Source: JANPCX01 sp031431125
GTDB lineage: Bacteria > Pseudomonadota > Gammaproteobacteria > Burkholderiales > Burkholderiaceae_C
Assembly: GCA_031431125.1 (NCBI GenBank)
Contig: JANPCX010000026.1
Location: forward strand, 1 to 39,379
Reading direction: 5' to 3'
Length of the DNA stretch: 39,379 bases
Shown here: one piece after another, positions 1-6,972 of the stretch
Position numbering within the stretch: position 1 is the stretch's first letter
How the letters are laid out: the number at the start of each line of letters is the position of its first letter
The notes under the pieces: model-generated
What the model was told of the DNA's origin: nothing
What the model saw: only the letters and a program-made list of their open reading frames with translations
Database searches by the model: none
Program-made: the position numbers and the translations under genes

Positions 1-141
1 GAGATGGTGATGCCAGGCGACAACGTCAGCATCACGGTCAAGTTGATCAACCCGATCGCGATGGAAGAAGGCCTGCGCTTCGCCATTCGTGAAGGCGGCC
101 GCACCGTTGGTGCGGGTGTCGTGGCCAAGATCATCGAATAA
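1..141 (+). CDS. tuf: Elongation factor Tu, C-terminal 46 residues (partial)
   Basis: The window opens inside this gene; the frame runs from base 1 to a TAA at 139-141. The visible residues include [24 protein letters not shown] and a final KIIE, which are typical of the end of EF-Tu domain 3. EF-Tu carries aminoacyl-tRNA to the ribosomal A site in the cytoplasm. It is followed after 9 bases by rpsJ, as at the end of a str-type operon (rpsL-rpsG-fusA-tuf-rpsJ). Whether this is tufA or tufB cannot be told from the fragment. Confidence 0.97.
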
Positions 142-150
142 GGATCCTTC

Positions 151-465
151 ATGTCAACCAAACAAAAGATCCGCATCCGTCTCAAGGCATTCGATTACAA
201 ATTGATCGATCAATCCGCCTTGGAAATTGTTGACACCGCCAAGCGCACTGGTGCGATCGTCAGGGGCCCCGTGCCTTTGCCGACCCGCATGCAGCGTTTT
301 GACATCCTGCGCTCGCCGCACGTCAACAAAACCTCGCGCGACCAATTCGAAATTCGCACCCACCAGCGTCTGATGGACATCGTGGACCCCACCGATAAAA
401 CGGTGGACGCCCTGATGAAACTCGACTTGCCAGCGGGCGTGGACGTCGAAATTAAGCTGCAGTAA
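151..465 (+). CDS. rpsJ: 30S ribosomal protein S10 (uS10)
   Basis: This 104-residue protein matches the S10 family in length and motifs: KIRIRLKAFDY near the N terminus, GPVPLPT in the middle and RTHQRLMDI before the C-terminal strand. S10 sits in the head of the 30S subunit and, with NusB, takes part in transcription antitermination. An AAGGA at 140-144 overlaps the tuf stop codon and gives a good spacing to the ATG, so the start is secure. The gene appears transcribed with tuf and is separated from rplC by 184 bases carrying a separate promoter, so rpsJ and the rest of the S10 operon may be partly uncoupled. Confidence 0.98.
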   Translation: MSTKQKIRIRLKAFDYKLIDQSALEIVDTAKRTGAIVRGPVPLPTRMQRFDILRSPHVNKTSRDQFEIRTHQRLMDIVDPTDKTVDALMKLDLPAGVDVEIKLQ

Positions 466-484
466 CACCGTCATGTGAGTGCGG

Positions 485-512
485 AGCAGTTGCAGCGTGA
501 GCTGCAACTGCT
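485..512. repeat. Perfect 12-bp palindrome with GTGA loop upstream of rplC
   Basis: Bases 485-496 are exactly complementary to 501-512 around a GTGA loop. As RNA this would be a stable hairpin with a GNRA-type tetraloop. No T-run follows, so it is not a canonical terminator of tuf-rpsJ. It overlaps the -35 element and spacer of the promoter at 490-517 and could therefore act as a DNA operator or as an RNA processing signal. Confidence 0.75.
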
Positions 513-517
513 ATACT
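490..517 (+). promoter_or_regulatory. Putative sigma-70 promoter of the rplC-rpsQ operon
   Basis: TTGCAG (490-495) and TATACT (512-517) are separated by 16 bases; both are close to the sigma-70 consensus. Transcription would start near 524 and give a leader of about 125 bases before rplC. The promoter lies within the palindrome described separately. This is motif inference only. Confidence 0.55.
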
Positions 518-523
518 CACAGG

Positions 524-649
524 CTTTTCTTGGTTTGAAGGCCCTGCGCCTGAACCCAGAGAAGATCAAAGTCAGCCCGGCCAATCGATGTCGGGCCTTC
601 GTAACAAAGGCTTCCTCGCCGTGTGTGTGATGGGGGCTGGAGAATATTT
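524..649 (+). promoter_or_regulatory. S10 operon leader with two mutually exclusive stems
   Basis: The leader can form a perfect 8-bp stem, GAAGGCCC (537-544) with GGGCCTTC (593-600), or a local 5-bp stem, GCCCG (575-579) with CGGGC (592-596). The two share bases 593-596 and cannot coexist. In E. coli, protein L4 controls the S10 operon through a structured leader, but I cannot show homology to that leader here, so a regulatory role is inferred. Confidence 0.4.
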
Positions 650-1330
650 ATGACGACCACAGATCCAGGCCATCGCCTGGGATTGCTGGGCCGCAAGGTG
701 GGCATGATGCGCATCTTCACAGACGACGGCGACGCCGTTCCTGTGACGGTGCTGGACGTGTCCAACAACCGCGTGACCCAGGTCAAAACCACCGAGACGG
801 ACGGCTACAGTGCCCTCCAGATCACCTTTGGTAGCCGCAAGGCCTCCCGCGTTTCTAAGCCTGAAGCTGGCCATTTGGCCAAAGCCGGCGCTGAAGCGGG
901 TGAAATCCTCAAAGAATTCCGCGTTCCTGCTGACGTTGCCTCGGCTTATGCGCCTGGCGCGCAAGTCCCTGTGAGCGTGTTCGCTGTGGGCCAGATGGTG
1001 GACGTGCAGGGCACCTCCATCGGCAAGGGCTTCACCGGCACCATCAAGCGCCACAATTTCAAGTCGCAGCGCGCGTCGCACGGTAACAGCCGTTCGCACA
1101 ACGTGCCCGGCTCGATCTCCATGGCGCAGGATCCTGGCCGTGTGTTCCCTGGCAAGAAGATGTCAGGCCACCGCGGCGACGTGACCAAAACCGTTCAAAA
1201 CCTCGATATCGTGCGCGTTGACGAAGCCCGTCAGTTGCTGCTGGTGCGTGGTGCGGTGCCTGGCTCCAAAAATGGCCATGTGGTGGTGTGCCCCGCCATC
1301 AAGGTGAAAGTTAAGAAGGGAGCCAACTGA
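650..1330 (+). CDS. rplC: 50S ribosomal protein L3 (uL3)
   Basis: From the ATG at 650 the product is 226 residues and begins MTTTDPGHRLGLLGRKVGMM, which aligns with the usual L3 N terminus. An upstream ATG in frame at 629 and a GTG at 623 would add unconserved residues, and a GGAG at 639-642 is well placed for 650. L3 folds early onto 23S rRNA and reaches the peptidyl transferase centre; the long loop with SHGNSRSHNVPGS and the VFPGKKMSGHRGD segment are visible. Its stop overlaps the rplD start by one base (TGATG), which implies translational coupling. Confidence 0.97.
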   Translation: MTTTDPGHRLGLLGRKVGMMRIFTDDGDAVPVTVLDVSNNRVTQVKTTETDGYSALQITFGSRKASRVSKPEAGHLAKAGAEAGEILKEFRVPADVASAYAPGAQVPVSVFAVGQMVDVQGTSIGKGFTGTIKRHNFKSQRASHGNSRSHNVPGSISMAQDPGRVFPGKKMSGHRGDVTKTVQNLDIVRVDEARQLLLVRGAVPGSKNGHVVVCPAIKVKVKKGAN

Positions 1331-1950
1331 TGCAGCTCGAGCTCCTGAATGAGCAGGGTCAGGCGACCGCCAAGGTCGAAGCGCCTGATACCGTGTTTGC
1401 TCGCGAATACAACGAAGCCCTGGTGCACCAGATCGTCGTGGCCTTCCAGGCCAATGCACGTCAAGGCACCCGTGCGCAGCTCGACCGTGCCATGGTCAAG
1501 CACTCCACGAAAAAGCCTTTCCGTCAAAAAGGAACTGGCCGCGCTCGTGCGGGCATGACATCTTCGCCCCTGTGGCGCGGAGGCGGCCGTATTTTCCCGA
1601 ACAGCCCGGACGAGAACTTCACGCAAAAGGTCAACAAGAAGATGTACCGCGCTGGCATGGCGTCCATCTTCTCGCAGCTGGCCCGCGAAGGCCGTTTGGC
1701 TGTGGTGGACTCGCTGACCGTTGATTCCCCCAAAACCAAGGTGTTGGCTGCCAAGTTCAAGGCCATGGGCCTGGACTCCGTGCTCGTCATCACCGACGAC
1801 TTGGACGACAACCTGTTCTTGGCCTCGCGCAACTTGGTCAACGTTCTGGTGGTTGAGCCCCGTCACGCCGACCCGCTGGCACTGGTGCACTTCAAAAAGG
1901 TGCTGGTGACCAAGGCTGCGGTTGAGCAAATCAAGGAGATGTTCGCATGA
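1330..1950 (+). CDS. rplD: 50S ribosomal protein L4 (uL4)
   Basis: The 206-residue product has the L4 hallmarks: KPFRQKGTGRARAG in the tunnel-reaching loop and WRGGGRIFPN directly after it. L4 lines the peptide exit tunnel, where changes in the loop are known to cause macrolide resistance in other bacteria. In enterobacteria it also represses the S10 operon; nothing here proves the same. It overlaps rplC by one base and rplW by four (ATGA), so it sits in a tightly coupled run. Confidence 0.97.
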   Translation: MQLELLNEQGQATAKVEAPDTVFAREYNEALVHQIVVAFQANARQGTRAQLDRAMVKHSTKKPFRQKGTGRARAGMTSSPLWRGGGRIFPNSPDENFTQKVNKKMYRAGMASIFSQLAREGRLAVVDSLTVDSPKTKVLAAKFKAMGLDSVLVITDDLDDNLFLASRNLVNVLVVEPRHADPLALVHFKKVLVTKAAVEQIKEMFA

Positions 1951-2282
1951 GCACCTCAACACAAGCTGTCGTGCGCCCCAAGCACAGTGCTGACCGCCTG
2001 GCCCAAGTGCTGGTGGCGCCCATCATCAGTGAGAAAGCCACTGCTGTTGCAGAAAAGAACAACCAAGTGCTGTTCAAAGTTCTGCGCGATGCGACCAAGC
2101 CCGAGATCAAAGCGGCCGTTGAACTGATGTTCAAGGTGCAAGTGGAGTCTGTTTCCACTGTGATTCAAAAAGGCAAAGTCAAACGTTTTGGCAAGTCCAT
2201 TGGCCGCCGTGACCACGTCAAGAAGGCCTATGTCTCGCTCAAGGCCGGACAAGAACTGAACTTCTCCGGGGAGGCTGCGTAA
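1947..2282 (+). CDS. rplW: 50S ribosomal protein L23 (uL23)
   Basis: The 111-residue protein contains VLVAPIISEKAT, NNQVLFKVLRDATKPEIKAAV and the RFGKSIGRRDHVKKAYV stretch of L23. It is a little longer than the roughly 100-residue family norm because of an N-terminal tail of about 20 residues. L23 lies at the tunnel exit and is the docking site for trigger factor and SRP. The start overlaps the rplD stop (ATGA) and the stop overlaps the rplB start (TAATG). Confidence 0.97.
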   Translation: MSTSTQAVVRPKHSADRLAQVLVAPIISEKATAVAEKNNQVLFKVLRDATKPEIKAAVELMFKVQVESVSTVIQKGKVKRFGKSIGRRDHVKKAYVSLKAGQELNFSGEAA

Positions 2283-3106
2283 TGGCCGTCGTTAAAGTCA
2301 AACCAACCTCACCTGGCCGCCGTGGCGTGGTCAAGGTGGTGCATGCGCACCTCTACAAAGGCCGCCCTGAGGCGTCTTTGCTTGAGCCGCAAATTCAAAA
2401 TGCGGGCCGTAACAACAACGGTCACATCACGATTCGTCACCGCGGCGGTGGGCACAAACAGCATTACCGCCTGGTCGATTTCGTTCGCAACAAAGATGGC
2501 ATTCCCGCGAAAGTGGAGCGCATTGAGTACGACCCGAACCGCACGGCCCACATCGCTTTGGTGTGTTATGCCGACGGTGAGCGTCGTTACATCATTGCCC
2601 CACGCGGCATTGAAGTCGGTGCAACTGTTTTGAGTGGTGCGGAAGCGCCGATCAAAGCTGGAAACACTTTGCCCATCCGCAACATTCCCGTGGGTTCCAT
2701 CATCCACGCGATTGAAATGCTGCCAGGCAAGGGCGCCCAGATTGCCCGCTCCGCAGGCACTTCGGCGACATTGCTCGCTCGTGAAGGCGTGTACGCCCAG
2801 GTGCGTTTGCGCTCAGGTGAGGTTCGCAAGATCCACATCGACTGCCGCGCCACCATTGGTGAAGTGTCCAACGAAGAGCACAGCTTGCGCCAGTACGGCA
2901 AGGCTGGTGCGATCCGCTGGAAGGGCATTCGTCCTACGGTTCGTGGCGTGGCCATGAACCCTGTGGATCACCCGCACGGTGGTGGCGAAGGCCGCACTGG
3001 TGAAGGTCAGGCCCCAGTATCTCCGTGGAACACCTTGACCAAGGGTTACCGCACTCGCAATAACAAGCGCACGCAGACGATGATCGTCGCGCGTCGCAAG
3101 AAGTAA
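2282..3106 (+). CDS. rplB: 50S ribosomal protein L2 (uL2)
   Basis: This 274-residue protein is a standard L2. The C-terminal NPVDHPHGGGEGRTGEG motif carries the conserved histidine long implicated near the peptidyl transferase centre, and NNNGHITIRHRGGGHK marks the N-terminal OB-like domain. L2 is required for 23S rRNA folding and subunit association. It starts on the last base of the rplW stop and is followed 12 bases later by rpsS behind a GGGGAA Shine-Dalgarno. Confidence 0.98.
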   Translation: MAVVKVKPTSPGRRGVVKVVHAHLYKGRPEASLLEPQIQNAGRNNNGHITIRHRGGGHKQHYRLVDFVRNKDGIPAKVERIEYDPNRTAHIALVCYADGERRYIIAPRGIEVGATVLSGAEAPIKAGNTLPIRNIPVGSIIHAIEMLPGKGAQIARSAGTSATLLAREGVYAQVRLRSGEVRKIHIDCRATIGEVSNEEHSLRQYGKAGAIRWKGIRPTVRGVAMNPVDHPHGGGEGRTGEGQAPVSPWNTLTKGYRTRNNKRTQTMIVARRKK

Positions 3107-3118
3107 GGGGAACGGACA

Positions 3119-3397
3119 ATGACTCGTTCACTCAAGAAGGGCCCGTTTGTCGATCAACACTTGCGTGTCAAGGTCGAAAAAGCGGTTGCCATCAAGGACA
3201 AAAAGCCGATCAAAACTTGGTCGCGCCGCTCCACCATCCTTCCCGATTTCATTGGTGTGACGATTGCCGTGCACAACGGCAAACAGCACGTGCCGGTCTA
3301 CATTTCGGACCAGATGGTTGGCCACAAGCTTGGCGAATTTGCGCTCACCCGCACGTTCAAAGGGCACCCGGCCGATAAAAAAGCCAATAAGAAGTGA
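3119..3397 (+). CDS. rpsS: 30S ribosomal protein S19 (uS19)
   Basis: The 92-residue product begins MTRSLKKGPFVDQHL and contains KTWSRRSTILPDFIG and HKLGEFALTRTFKGH, all diagnostic for S19. S19 sits in the 30S head with S13 and contacts the A-site region. The gene lies in the canonical S10 order between rplB and rplV, and the ATG at 3119 has a GGGGAA element about 5 bases upstream. Confidence 0.98.
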   Translation: MTRSLKKGPFVDQHLRVKVEKAVAIKDKKPIKTWSRRSTILPDFIGVTIAVHNGKQHVPVYISDQMVGHKLGEFALTRTFKGHPADKKANKK

Positions 3398-3408
3398 GGA
3401 TGACGACG

Positions 3409-3738
3409 ATGGAAACCCGTTCAATCGTCCGTGGTGTTCGGCTGTCTGCCGACAAAGGCCGCCTGGTGGCGGACTTGGTGCGTGGCCGCTCCGTGGCCCA
3501 AGCCCTGAACATCCTGACATTCACCCCCAAAAGAGCAGCCGGCATCATCAAGAAATGTTTGGAGTCCGCGATTGCGAACGCCGAACACAACGATGGCGCA
3601 GACATCGACACCCTCAAGATCAAAACGATCTATGTGGAGCAAGGTGCCACGCTGAAGCGTTTCTCCGCTCGGGCCAAGGGCCGCGGTAACAGCATCAGCA
3701 AGCCGACTGCCCACATCTACATCACCGTGGGCAACTGA
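3409..3738 (+). CDS. rplV: 50S ribosomal protein L22 (uL22)
   Basis: Three in-frame starts exist: GTG 3394, ATG 3400 and ATG 3409. The last gives METRSIVRGVRLSADKGRLV, which matches the normal L22 N terminus and its 109-residue length, and the GAGGA at 3396-3400 is correctly spaced only for 3409. L22 has a long hairpin reaching the exit tunnel wall, seen here around YVEQGATLKRFSARAKGRG. It follows rpsS by 11 bases and precedes rpsC by 10. Confidence 0.95.
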   Translation: METRSIVRGVRLSADKGRLVADLVRGRSVAQALNILTFTPKRAAGIIKKCLESAIANAEHNDGADIDTLKIKTIYVEQGATLKRFSARAKGRGNSISKPTAHIYITVGN

Positions 3739-3748
3739 GAGCACGACC

Positions 3749-4648
3749 ATGGGACAAAAAATTCATCCAACAGGCTTCCGTCTGCCTGTCACCCGTAACT
3801 GGGCTTCCCGTTGGTACGCGTCGAACGCTAACTTCGCCACGATGTTGGCCGAAGACTTGAAGGTTCGCGAGTACCTCAAGGCCAAACTCAAGAGCGCGGC
3901 CGTGTCGCGCATTTTGATCGAGCGTCCCGCCAAGAACGCACGCATCACCATTTTCTCGGCACGTCCGGGTGTGGTGATCGGCAAGAAGGGCGAAGACATC
4001 GAGAAACTCAAGTCCGAACTGGCGCTGATCCTGCGTGTGCCCGTGGCGGTCAACATCGAAGAAGTGCGCAAGCCCGAAGTCGATGCCCAATTGATTGCTG
4101 ACTCCATCACGCAACAGCTAGAAAAACGCATCATGTTCCGCCGCGCGATGAAACGCGCCATGCAGAACGCCATGCGCATGGGCGCACAAGGCATCAAGTT
4201 GATGTCTTCCGGTCGCCTCAACGGCATTGAGATCGCACGTTGCGAGTGGTACCGCGAAGGCCGCGTGCCACTTCACACCTTGAAGGCCGACATCGATTAT
4301 GGCTTCTCTGAAGCCAAAACGACCTACGGCATCATCGGCGTGAAATGCTGGGTCTACCGCGGTGACCGCTTGGCCAATGGTGATGCCCCTGGCATCGTCA
4401 CGCCGCCAGGTGCCGAAGATGACCGTCGCCCACGCCGCAACGCACGCCCAGGCGGTGCACCGGATGGCCGTGGTCGTCCAGGTGGTGGTGGTTTTGACCG
4501 TGGCGCGCCACGTTCTGCTGCGCCAGCAGCGGGCCGTCCTGCCGATGCCGCAGCAGCCCCAGCCGGTGACGCACCCAAGACGCCAGCAGTCAAGCGCGTT
4601 CGTAAGGTTGCAGCACCTGCTGCTGCGCCTGACGCCAAAGGAGAATAA
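3749..4648 (+). CDS. rpsC: 30S ribosomal protein S3 (uS3) with long C-terminal extension
   Basis: The protein is 299 residues, against 233 in E. coli. Residues 1-206 are a normal S3: MGQKIHPTGFRLPVTR at the start, the KH-domain loop GKKG at 78-81, and GVKCWVYRGD at 197-206. Residues from about 207 to 299 form a low-complexity tail rich in Arg, Gly, Pro and Ala, with RPGG and RGRPGGGG patches and a basic KRVRK near the end. S3 forms part of the mRNA entry channel. Extended S3 tails occur in Burkholderiales; the function of this one is unknown. Confidence 0.97.
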   Translation: MGQKIHPTGFRLPVTRNWASRWYASNANFATMLAEDLKVREYLKAKLKSAAVSRILIERPAKNARITIFSARPGVVIGKKGEDIEKLKSELALILRVPVAVNIEEVRKPEVDAQLIADSITQQLEKRIMFRRAMKRAMQNAMRMGAQGIKLMSSGRLNGIEIARCEWYREGRVPLHTLKADIDYGFSEAKTTYGIIGVKCWVYRGDRLANGDAPGIVTPPGAEDDRRPRRNARPGGAPDGRGRPGGGGFDRGAPRSAAPAAGRPADAAAAPAGDAPKTPAVKRVRKVAAPAAAPDAKGE

Positions 4649-4650
4649 GA

Positions 4651-5067
4651 ATGCTGCAACCTGCACGCAGAAAATTCCGCAAGGAACAAAAAGGCCGCAA
4701 CACGGGTGTTGCCACCCGTGGCGCAAAAGTGTCTTTCGGCGACTTTGGCCTCAAGGCCACCGAGCGCGGTCGTTTGACTGCCCGCCAAATCGAAGCTGCA
4801 CGCCGTGCGATTTCCCGTCACGTCAAACGTGGTGGTCGCATCTGGATTCGCATCTTCCCAGACAAACCCATCTCGCAAAAACCCGCCGAAGTTCGCATGG
4901 GCAACGGCAAGGGCAATCCAGAGTACTACGTGGCTGAAATTCAGCCCGGCAAGGTGCTGTATGAAATCAACGGCGTCGCGGAAAGCTTGGCTCGCGAAGC
5001 GTTCACCTTGGCTGCTGCCAAGTTGCCGCTGAAGTGCACCTTCGTCGCTCGTCAAGTCGGCGCCTAA
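4651..5067 (+). CDS. rplP: 50S ribosomal protein L16 (uL16)
   Basis: At 138 residues this is a full L16, starting MLQPARRKFRKEQKGRN and containing GGRIWIRIFPDKPISQKP and RMGNGKGNPEYYVA. L16 binds helices near the A-site tRNA on the 50S subunit. It begins two bases after the rpsC stop, with an AAAGGAG just inside the end of rpsC as its ribosome binding site, so the two are probably coupled. Confidence 0.98.
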   Translation: MLQPARRKFRKEQKGRNTGVATRGAKVSFGDFGLKATERGRLTARQIEAARRAISRHVKRGGRIWIRIFPDKPISQKPAEVRMGNGKGNPEYYVAEIQPGKVLYEINGVAESLAREAFTLAAAKLPLKCTFVARQVGA

Positions 5068-5086
5068 GCGCTACGGAGAATTGAAT

Positions 5087-5290
5087 ATGAATGCCTCTGA
5101 ACTCCGCGCCAAAGACGTCGCTGGTCTCGAGAAAGAGATCGCCGAATTGCTCAAAGCGCATTTCGGTCTGCGCATGCAGCGCGCCACCCAGCAGTTGACC
5201 AACCACACGCAGCTGGGCAACACCCGCCGTGACATCGCGCGTGCCAAGACTATCTTGGCGGCCAAGAAGAAAGAAGGAGCCGCCAAATGA
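5087..5290 (+). CDS. rpmC: 50S ribosomal protein L29 (uL29)
   Basis: The ATG at 5087 gives a 67-residue protein beginning MNASELRAKDVAGLEKEI, as expected for L29, with the basic helix RMQRATQQL following. A TTG two codons upstream at 5081 is open, but the GGAG at 5075-5078 is better spaced for 5087. L29 neighbours L23 at the tunnel exit. The stop overlaps the rpsQ start (ATGA). Confidence 0.96.
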   Translation: MNASELRAKDVAGLEKEIAELLKAHFGLRMQRATQQLTNHTQLGNTRRDIARAKTILAAKKKEGAAK

Positions 5291-5574
5291 GCGCATCCAC
5301 ACCTGAAGTCACGCCAGCCGCCAAAAACACCCGTACCCTCGTAGGTAAGGTGGTGAGCGACAAGCGCAACAAGACAATCACCGTGCTGATCGAGCGCCGC
5401 ACCAAGCACGCGCTTTACGGCAAGATTGTTGCCAAGTCCAGCAAGTACCACGCCCATGACGAAAAGGGCGAGTACAAAATGGGCGACGTGGTTGAAATCG
5501 CCGAAAGCCGTCCCATCTCCAAGACCAAATCTTGGGTTGTGACGCGTTTGGTGGAAAAAGCTCGCGGGGTCTGA
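5287..5574 (+). CDS. rpsQ: 30S ribosomal protein S17 (uS17)
   Basis: The product is 95 residues. After a variable N-terminal tail of about 15 residues it shows LVGKVVSDKRNKTITVLIER, HDEKGEYKMGDVVEI and ESRPISKTKSW, the S17 OB-fold core. S17 is a primary 16S rRNA binder in the 30S body. In many bacteria rplN follows directly; here the run is broken by a terminator and a peroxiredoxin gene. Confidence 0.97.
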   Translation: MSASTPEVTPAAKNTRTLVGKVVSDKRNKTITVLIERRTKHALYGKIVAKSSKYHAHDEKGEYKMGDVVEIAESRPISKTKSWVVTRLVEKARGV

Positions 5575-5639
5575 TCGCGGTTTGATTTGGGCGCTAAGCC
5601 CGCCACTGTGCAGGTCCTTTTGAAGGCTGCGTCAACATC

Positions 5640-5678
5640 AAGGCTGGTTCGCTGACAAAATAGCGACCAGCCTTTTTT
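5640..5678 (+). terminator. Intrinsic terminator after rpsQ
   Basis: AGGCTGGTTCGCT (5641-5653) pairs with AGCGACCAGCCT (5662-5673), with a single bulged T and an 8-base loop. A run of six T follows at 5673-5678. This is a strong Rho-independent terminator and should end most S10-operon transcripts before the peroxiredoxin gene. Confidence 0.85.
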
Positions 5679-5725
5679 ATCGACCGCCACGCGCGGCAAA
5701 CTCACTCATACGACCGGAGAACATC

Positions 5726-6241
5726 ATGTTGAAAATCGGTGACAAACTGCCTGCCGCTTCGCTCAAAGAATTCATTGAAGTGGAGGGCAATGGTTGTTCT
5801 CTGGGGCCCAACAGCTTTGAGATCGCAGCATTGACTGCCGGAAAGAAGATTGCTGTGTTCGCATTGCCCGGTGCTTTCACGCCGACTTGTTCGGCCCAGC
5901 ATGTGCCAGGTTACGTGGCCCAGTTTGACGCCTTGCGCGCTACGGGCGTTGACGAGATCTGGTGCGTCTCCGTGAACGATGCCTTTGTGATGGGTGCCTG
6001 GGGCCGTGACCAAAAAACTACCGGCAAGGTACGCATGATGGCCGATGGCAACGGCGACTTCACCAAAGCCGTCGGCTTGACGGTGGATTTGAGCGCGCAC
6101 GGCATGGACCAGCGGTCGCAGCGTTATTCGATGCTGGTGGTCGATGGCGTGGTCAAGTCCTTGAATATCGAGGGACCGGGCAAATTCGAGGTCAGTGATG
6201 CTTCGACGATGCTCAAACAGGCGCAGCAGTTGCTGGCCTGA
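5726..6241 (+). CDS. Peroxiredoxin, Prx5-type (AhpC/TSA superfamily)
   Basis: The 171-residue protein carries the Prx5 active-site signature PGAFTPTCS, with the peroxidatic cysteine at residue 55 and the supporting Pro and Thr at 48 and 52. A conserved Arg lies in QRSQRY (130-134). Other cysteines are at 24 and 80; Cys80 follows the VDEIW strand. Such enzymes reduce hydrogen peroxide and alkyl hydroperoxides with thioredoxin, glutaredoxin or glutathione in the cytoplasm. A GGAG at 5716-5719 fixes the start. It lies alone between the S10 terminator and the spc promoter; I saw no promoter of its own in the 47 bases upstream, so its expression may rely on read-through. Confidence 0.9.
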   Translation: MLKIGDKLPAASLKEFIEVEGNGCSLGPNSFEIAALTAGKKIAVFALPGAFTPTCSAQHVPGYVAQFDALRATGVDEIWCVSVNDAFVMGAWGRDQKTTGKVRMMADGNGDFTKAVGLTVDLSAHGMDQRSQRYSMLVVDGVVKSLNIEGPGKFEVSDASTMLKQAQQLLA

Positions 6242-6297
6242 GTCAAACAAAAACGAGGAAAAGGGACAGCCTCACTTAAAAGCTTTCGCCAAAAAGC

Positions 6298-6327
6298 TTG
6301 ACAAGTCTCTTTCCTAAGGTAGATAAT
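6298..6327 (+). promoter_or_regulatory. Strong sigma-70 promoter of the spc operon
   Basis: A perfect TTGACA (6298-6303) and GATAAT (6322-6327, five of six consensus bases) are separated by 18 bases. Transcription would start near 6334, leaving a leader of roughly 195 bases before rplN. It lies 56 bases after the peroxiredoxin stop, so rplN onward has an independent promoter. Confidence 0.75.
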
Positions 6328-6348
6328 CACAGACTTCGCTGAAAGTTC

Positions 6349-6436
6349 TGGTTCGCCTTAGCGGCGGGCAAAGAGTTTGGCTTCGCCCCAAGTGGGGTTT
6401 GTAGGTTGCAAGTGCTGAGCGCTAACAGGCGAACCA
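6349..6436 (+). promoter_or_regulatory. Structured 5' leader of the spc operon
   Basis: TGGTTCGCCT (6349-6358) is a perfect complement of AGGCGAACCA (6427-6436). The pairing continues as TAGCG (6359-6363) with CGCTA (6420-6424) across a two-base bulge, giving a 15-bp stem. Inside it CCCC (6387-6390 region) and GGGG form a smaller hairpin around AAGT-type loop bases. The stem ends about 95 bases before the rplN ATG. It resembles a protein-binding leader, but which protein or ligand it might bind is unknown. Confidence 0.5.
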
Positions 6437-6530
6437 AGTTCTTGCGAGTGCAGACAACAACGGGCCCAAGACTGATCGCGACGCACTGGCCCTGGTGGCA
6501 GGTGCCCGGGGTGCAAGTTGGGAACACACA

Positions 6531-6899
6531 ATGATTCAAATGCAATCGCGACTCGACGTCGCAGACAACACTGGCGCTAAATCCGTCATGTGCATCAAGG
6601 TGCTCGGCGGTTCCAAGCGTCGTTACGCTGGAATTGGTGACGTCATCAAGGTCAGTATCAAAGAAGCTGCGCCACGCGGCCGGGTCAAAAAAGGCGAGGT
6701 TTACAGCGCTGTGGTTGTCCGCACCGCCAAGGGCGTTCGTCGTCAAGACGGCTCTTTGGTGAAGTTCGACGGCAACGCTGCTGTGCTTCTGAACGCCAAG
6801 CTGGAGCCCATCGGCACCCGCATCTTCGGCCCGGTGACGCGCGAGTTGCGCACCGAGCGTTTCATGAAGATCGTGTCGCTGGCCCCTGAGGTGCTTTAA
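6531..6899 (+). CDS. rplN: 50S ribosomal protein L14 (uL14)
   Basis: The ATG at 6531 gives a 122-residue L14 starting MIQMQSRLDVADNTGAKSVM, with VKKGEVYSAVVVRT and the C-terminal EVL. An upstream in-frame start at 6495 would add unconserved residues. A GGGA at 6520-6523 serves as ribosome binding site. L14 lies at the subunit interface and contacts L19 and 16S rRNA. It is the first ribosomal gene behind the spc promoter and leader. Confidence 0.97.
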   Translation: MIQMQSRLDVADNTGAKSVMCIKVLGGSKRRYAGIGDVIKVSIKEAAPRGRVKKGEVYSAVVVRTAKGVRRQDGSLVKFDGNAAVLLNAKLEPIGTRIFGPVTRELRTERFMKIVSLAPEVL

Positions 6900-6972
6900 G
6901 CGCGCCTCTAAGCGCGCACCCTTATTCGGCAATCAGCCCAGCAGCAGCCAGGCCATAGCAGGACACAAGTTC

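Noticed and set aside
485..520. Palindrome as terminator of tuf-rpsJ
   Set aside because: No T-run follows on the + strand and the right arm leads into a TATACT promoter element.
4354..5055. 233-codon - strand ORF
   Set aside because: It is antisense to rpsC and rplP; its Ala/Gly/Pro/Arg-rich part mirrors the S3 tail.
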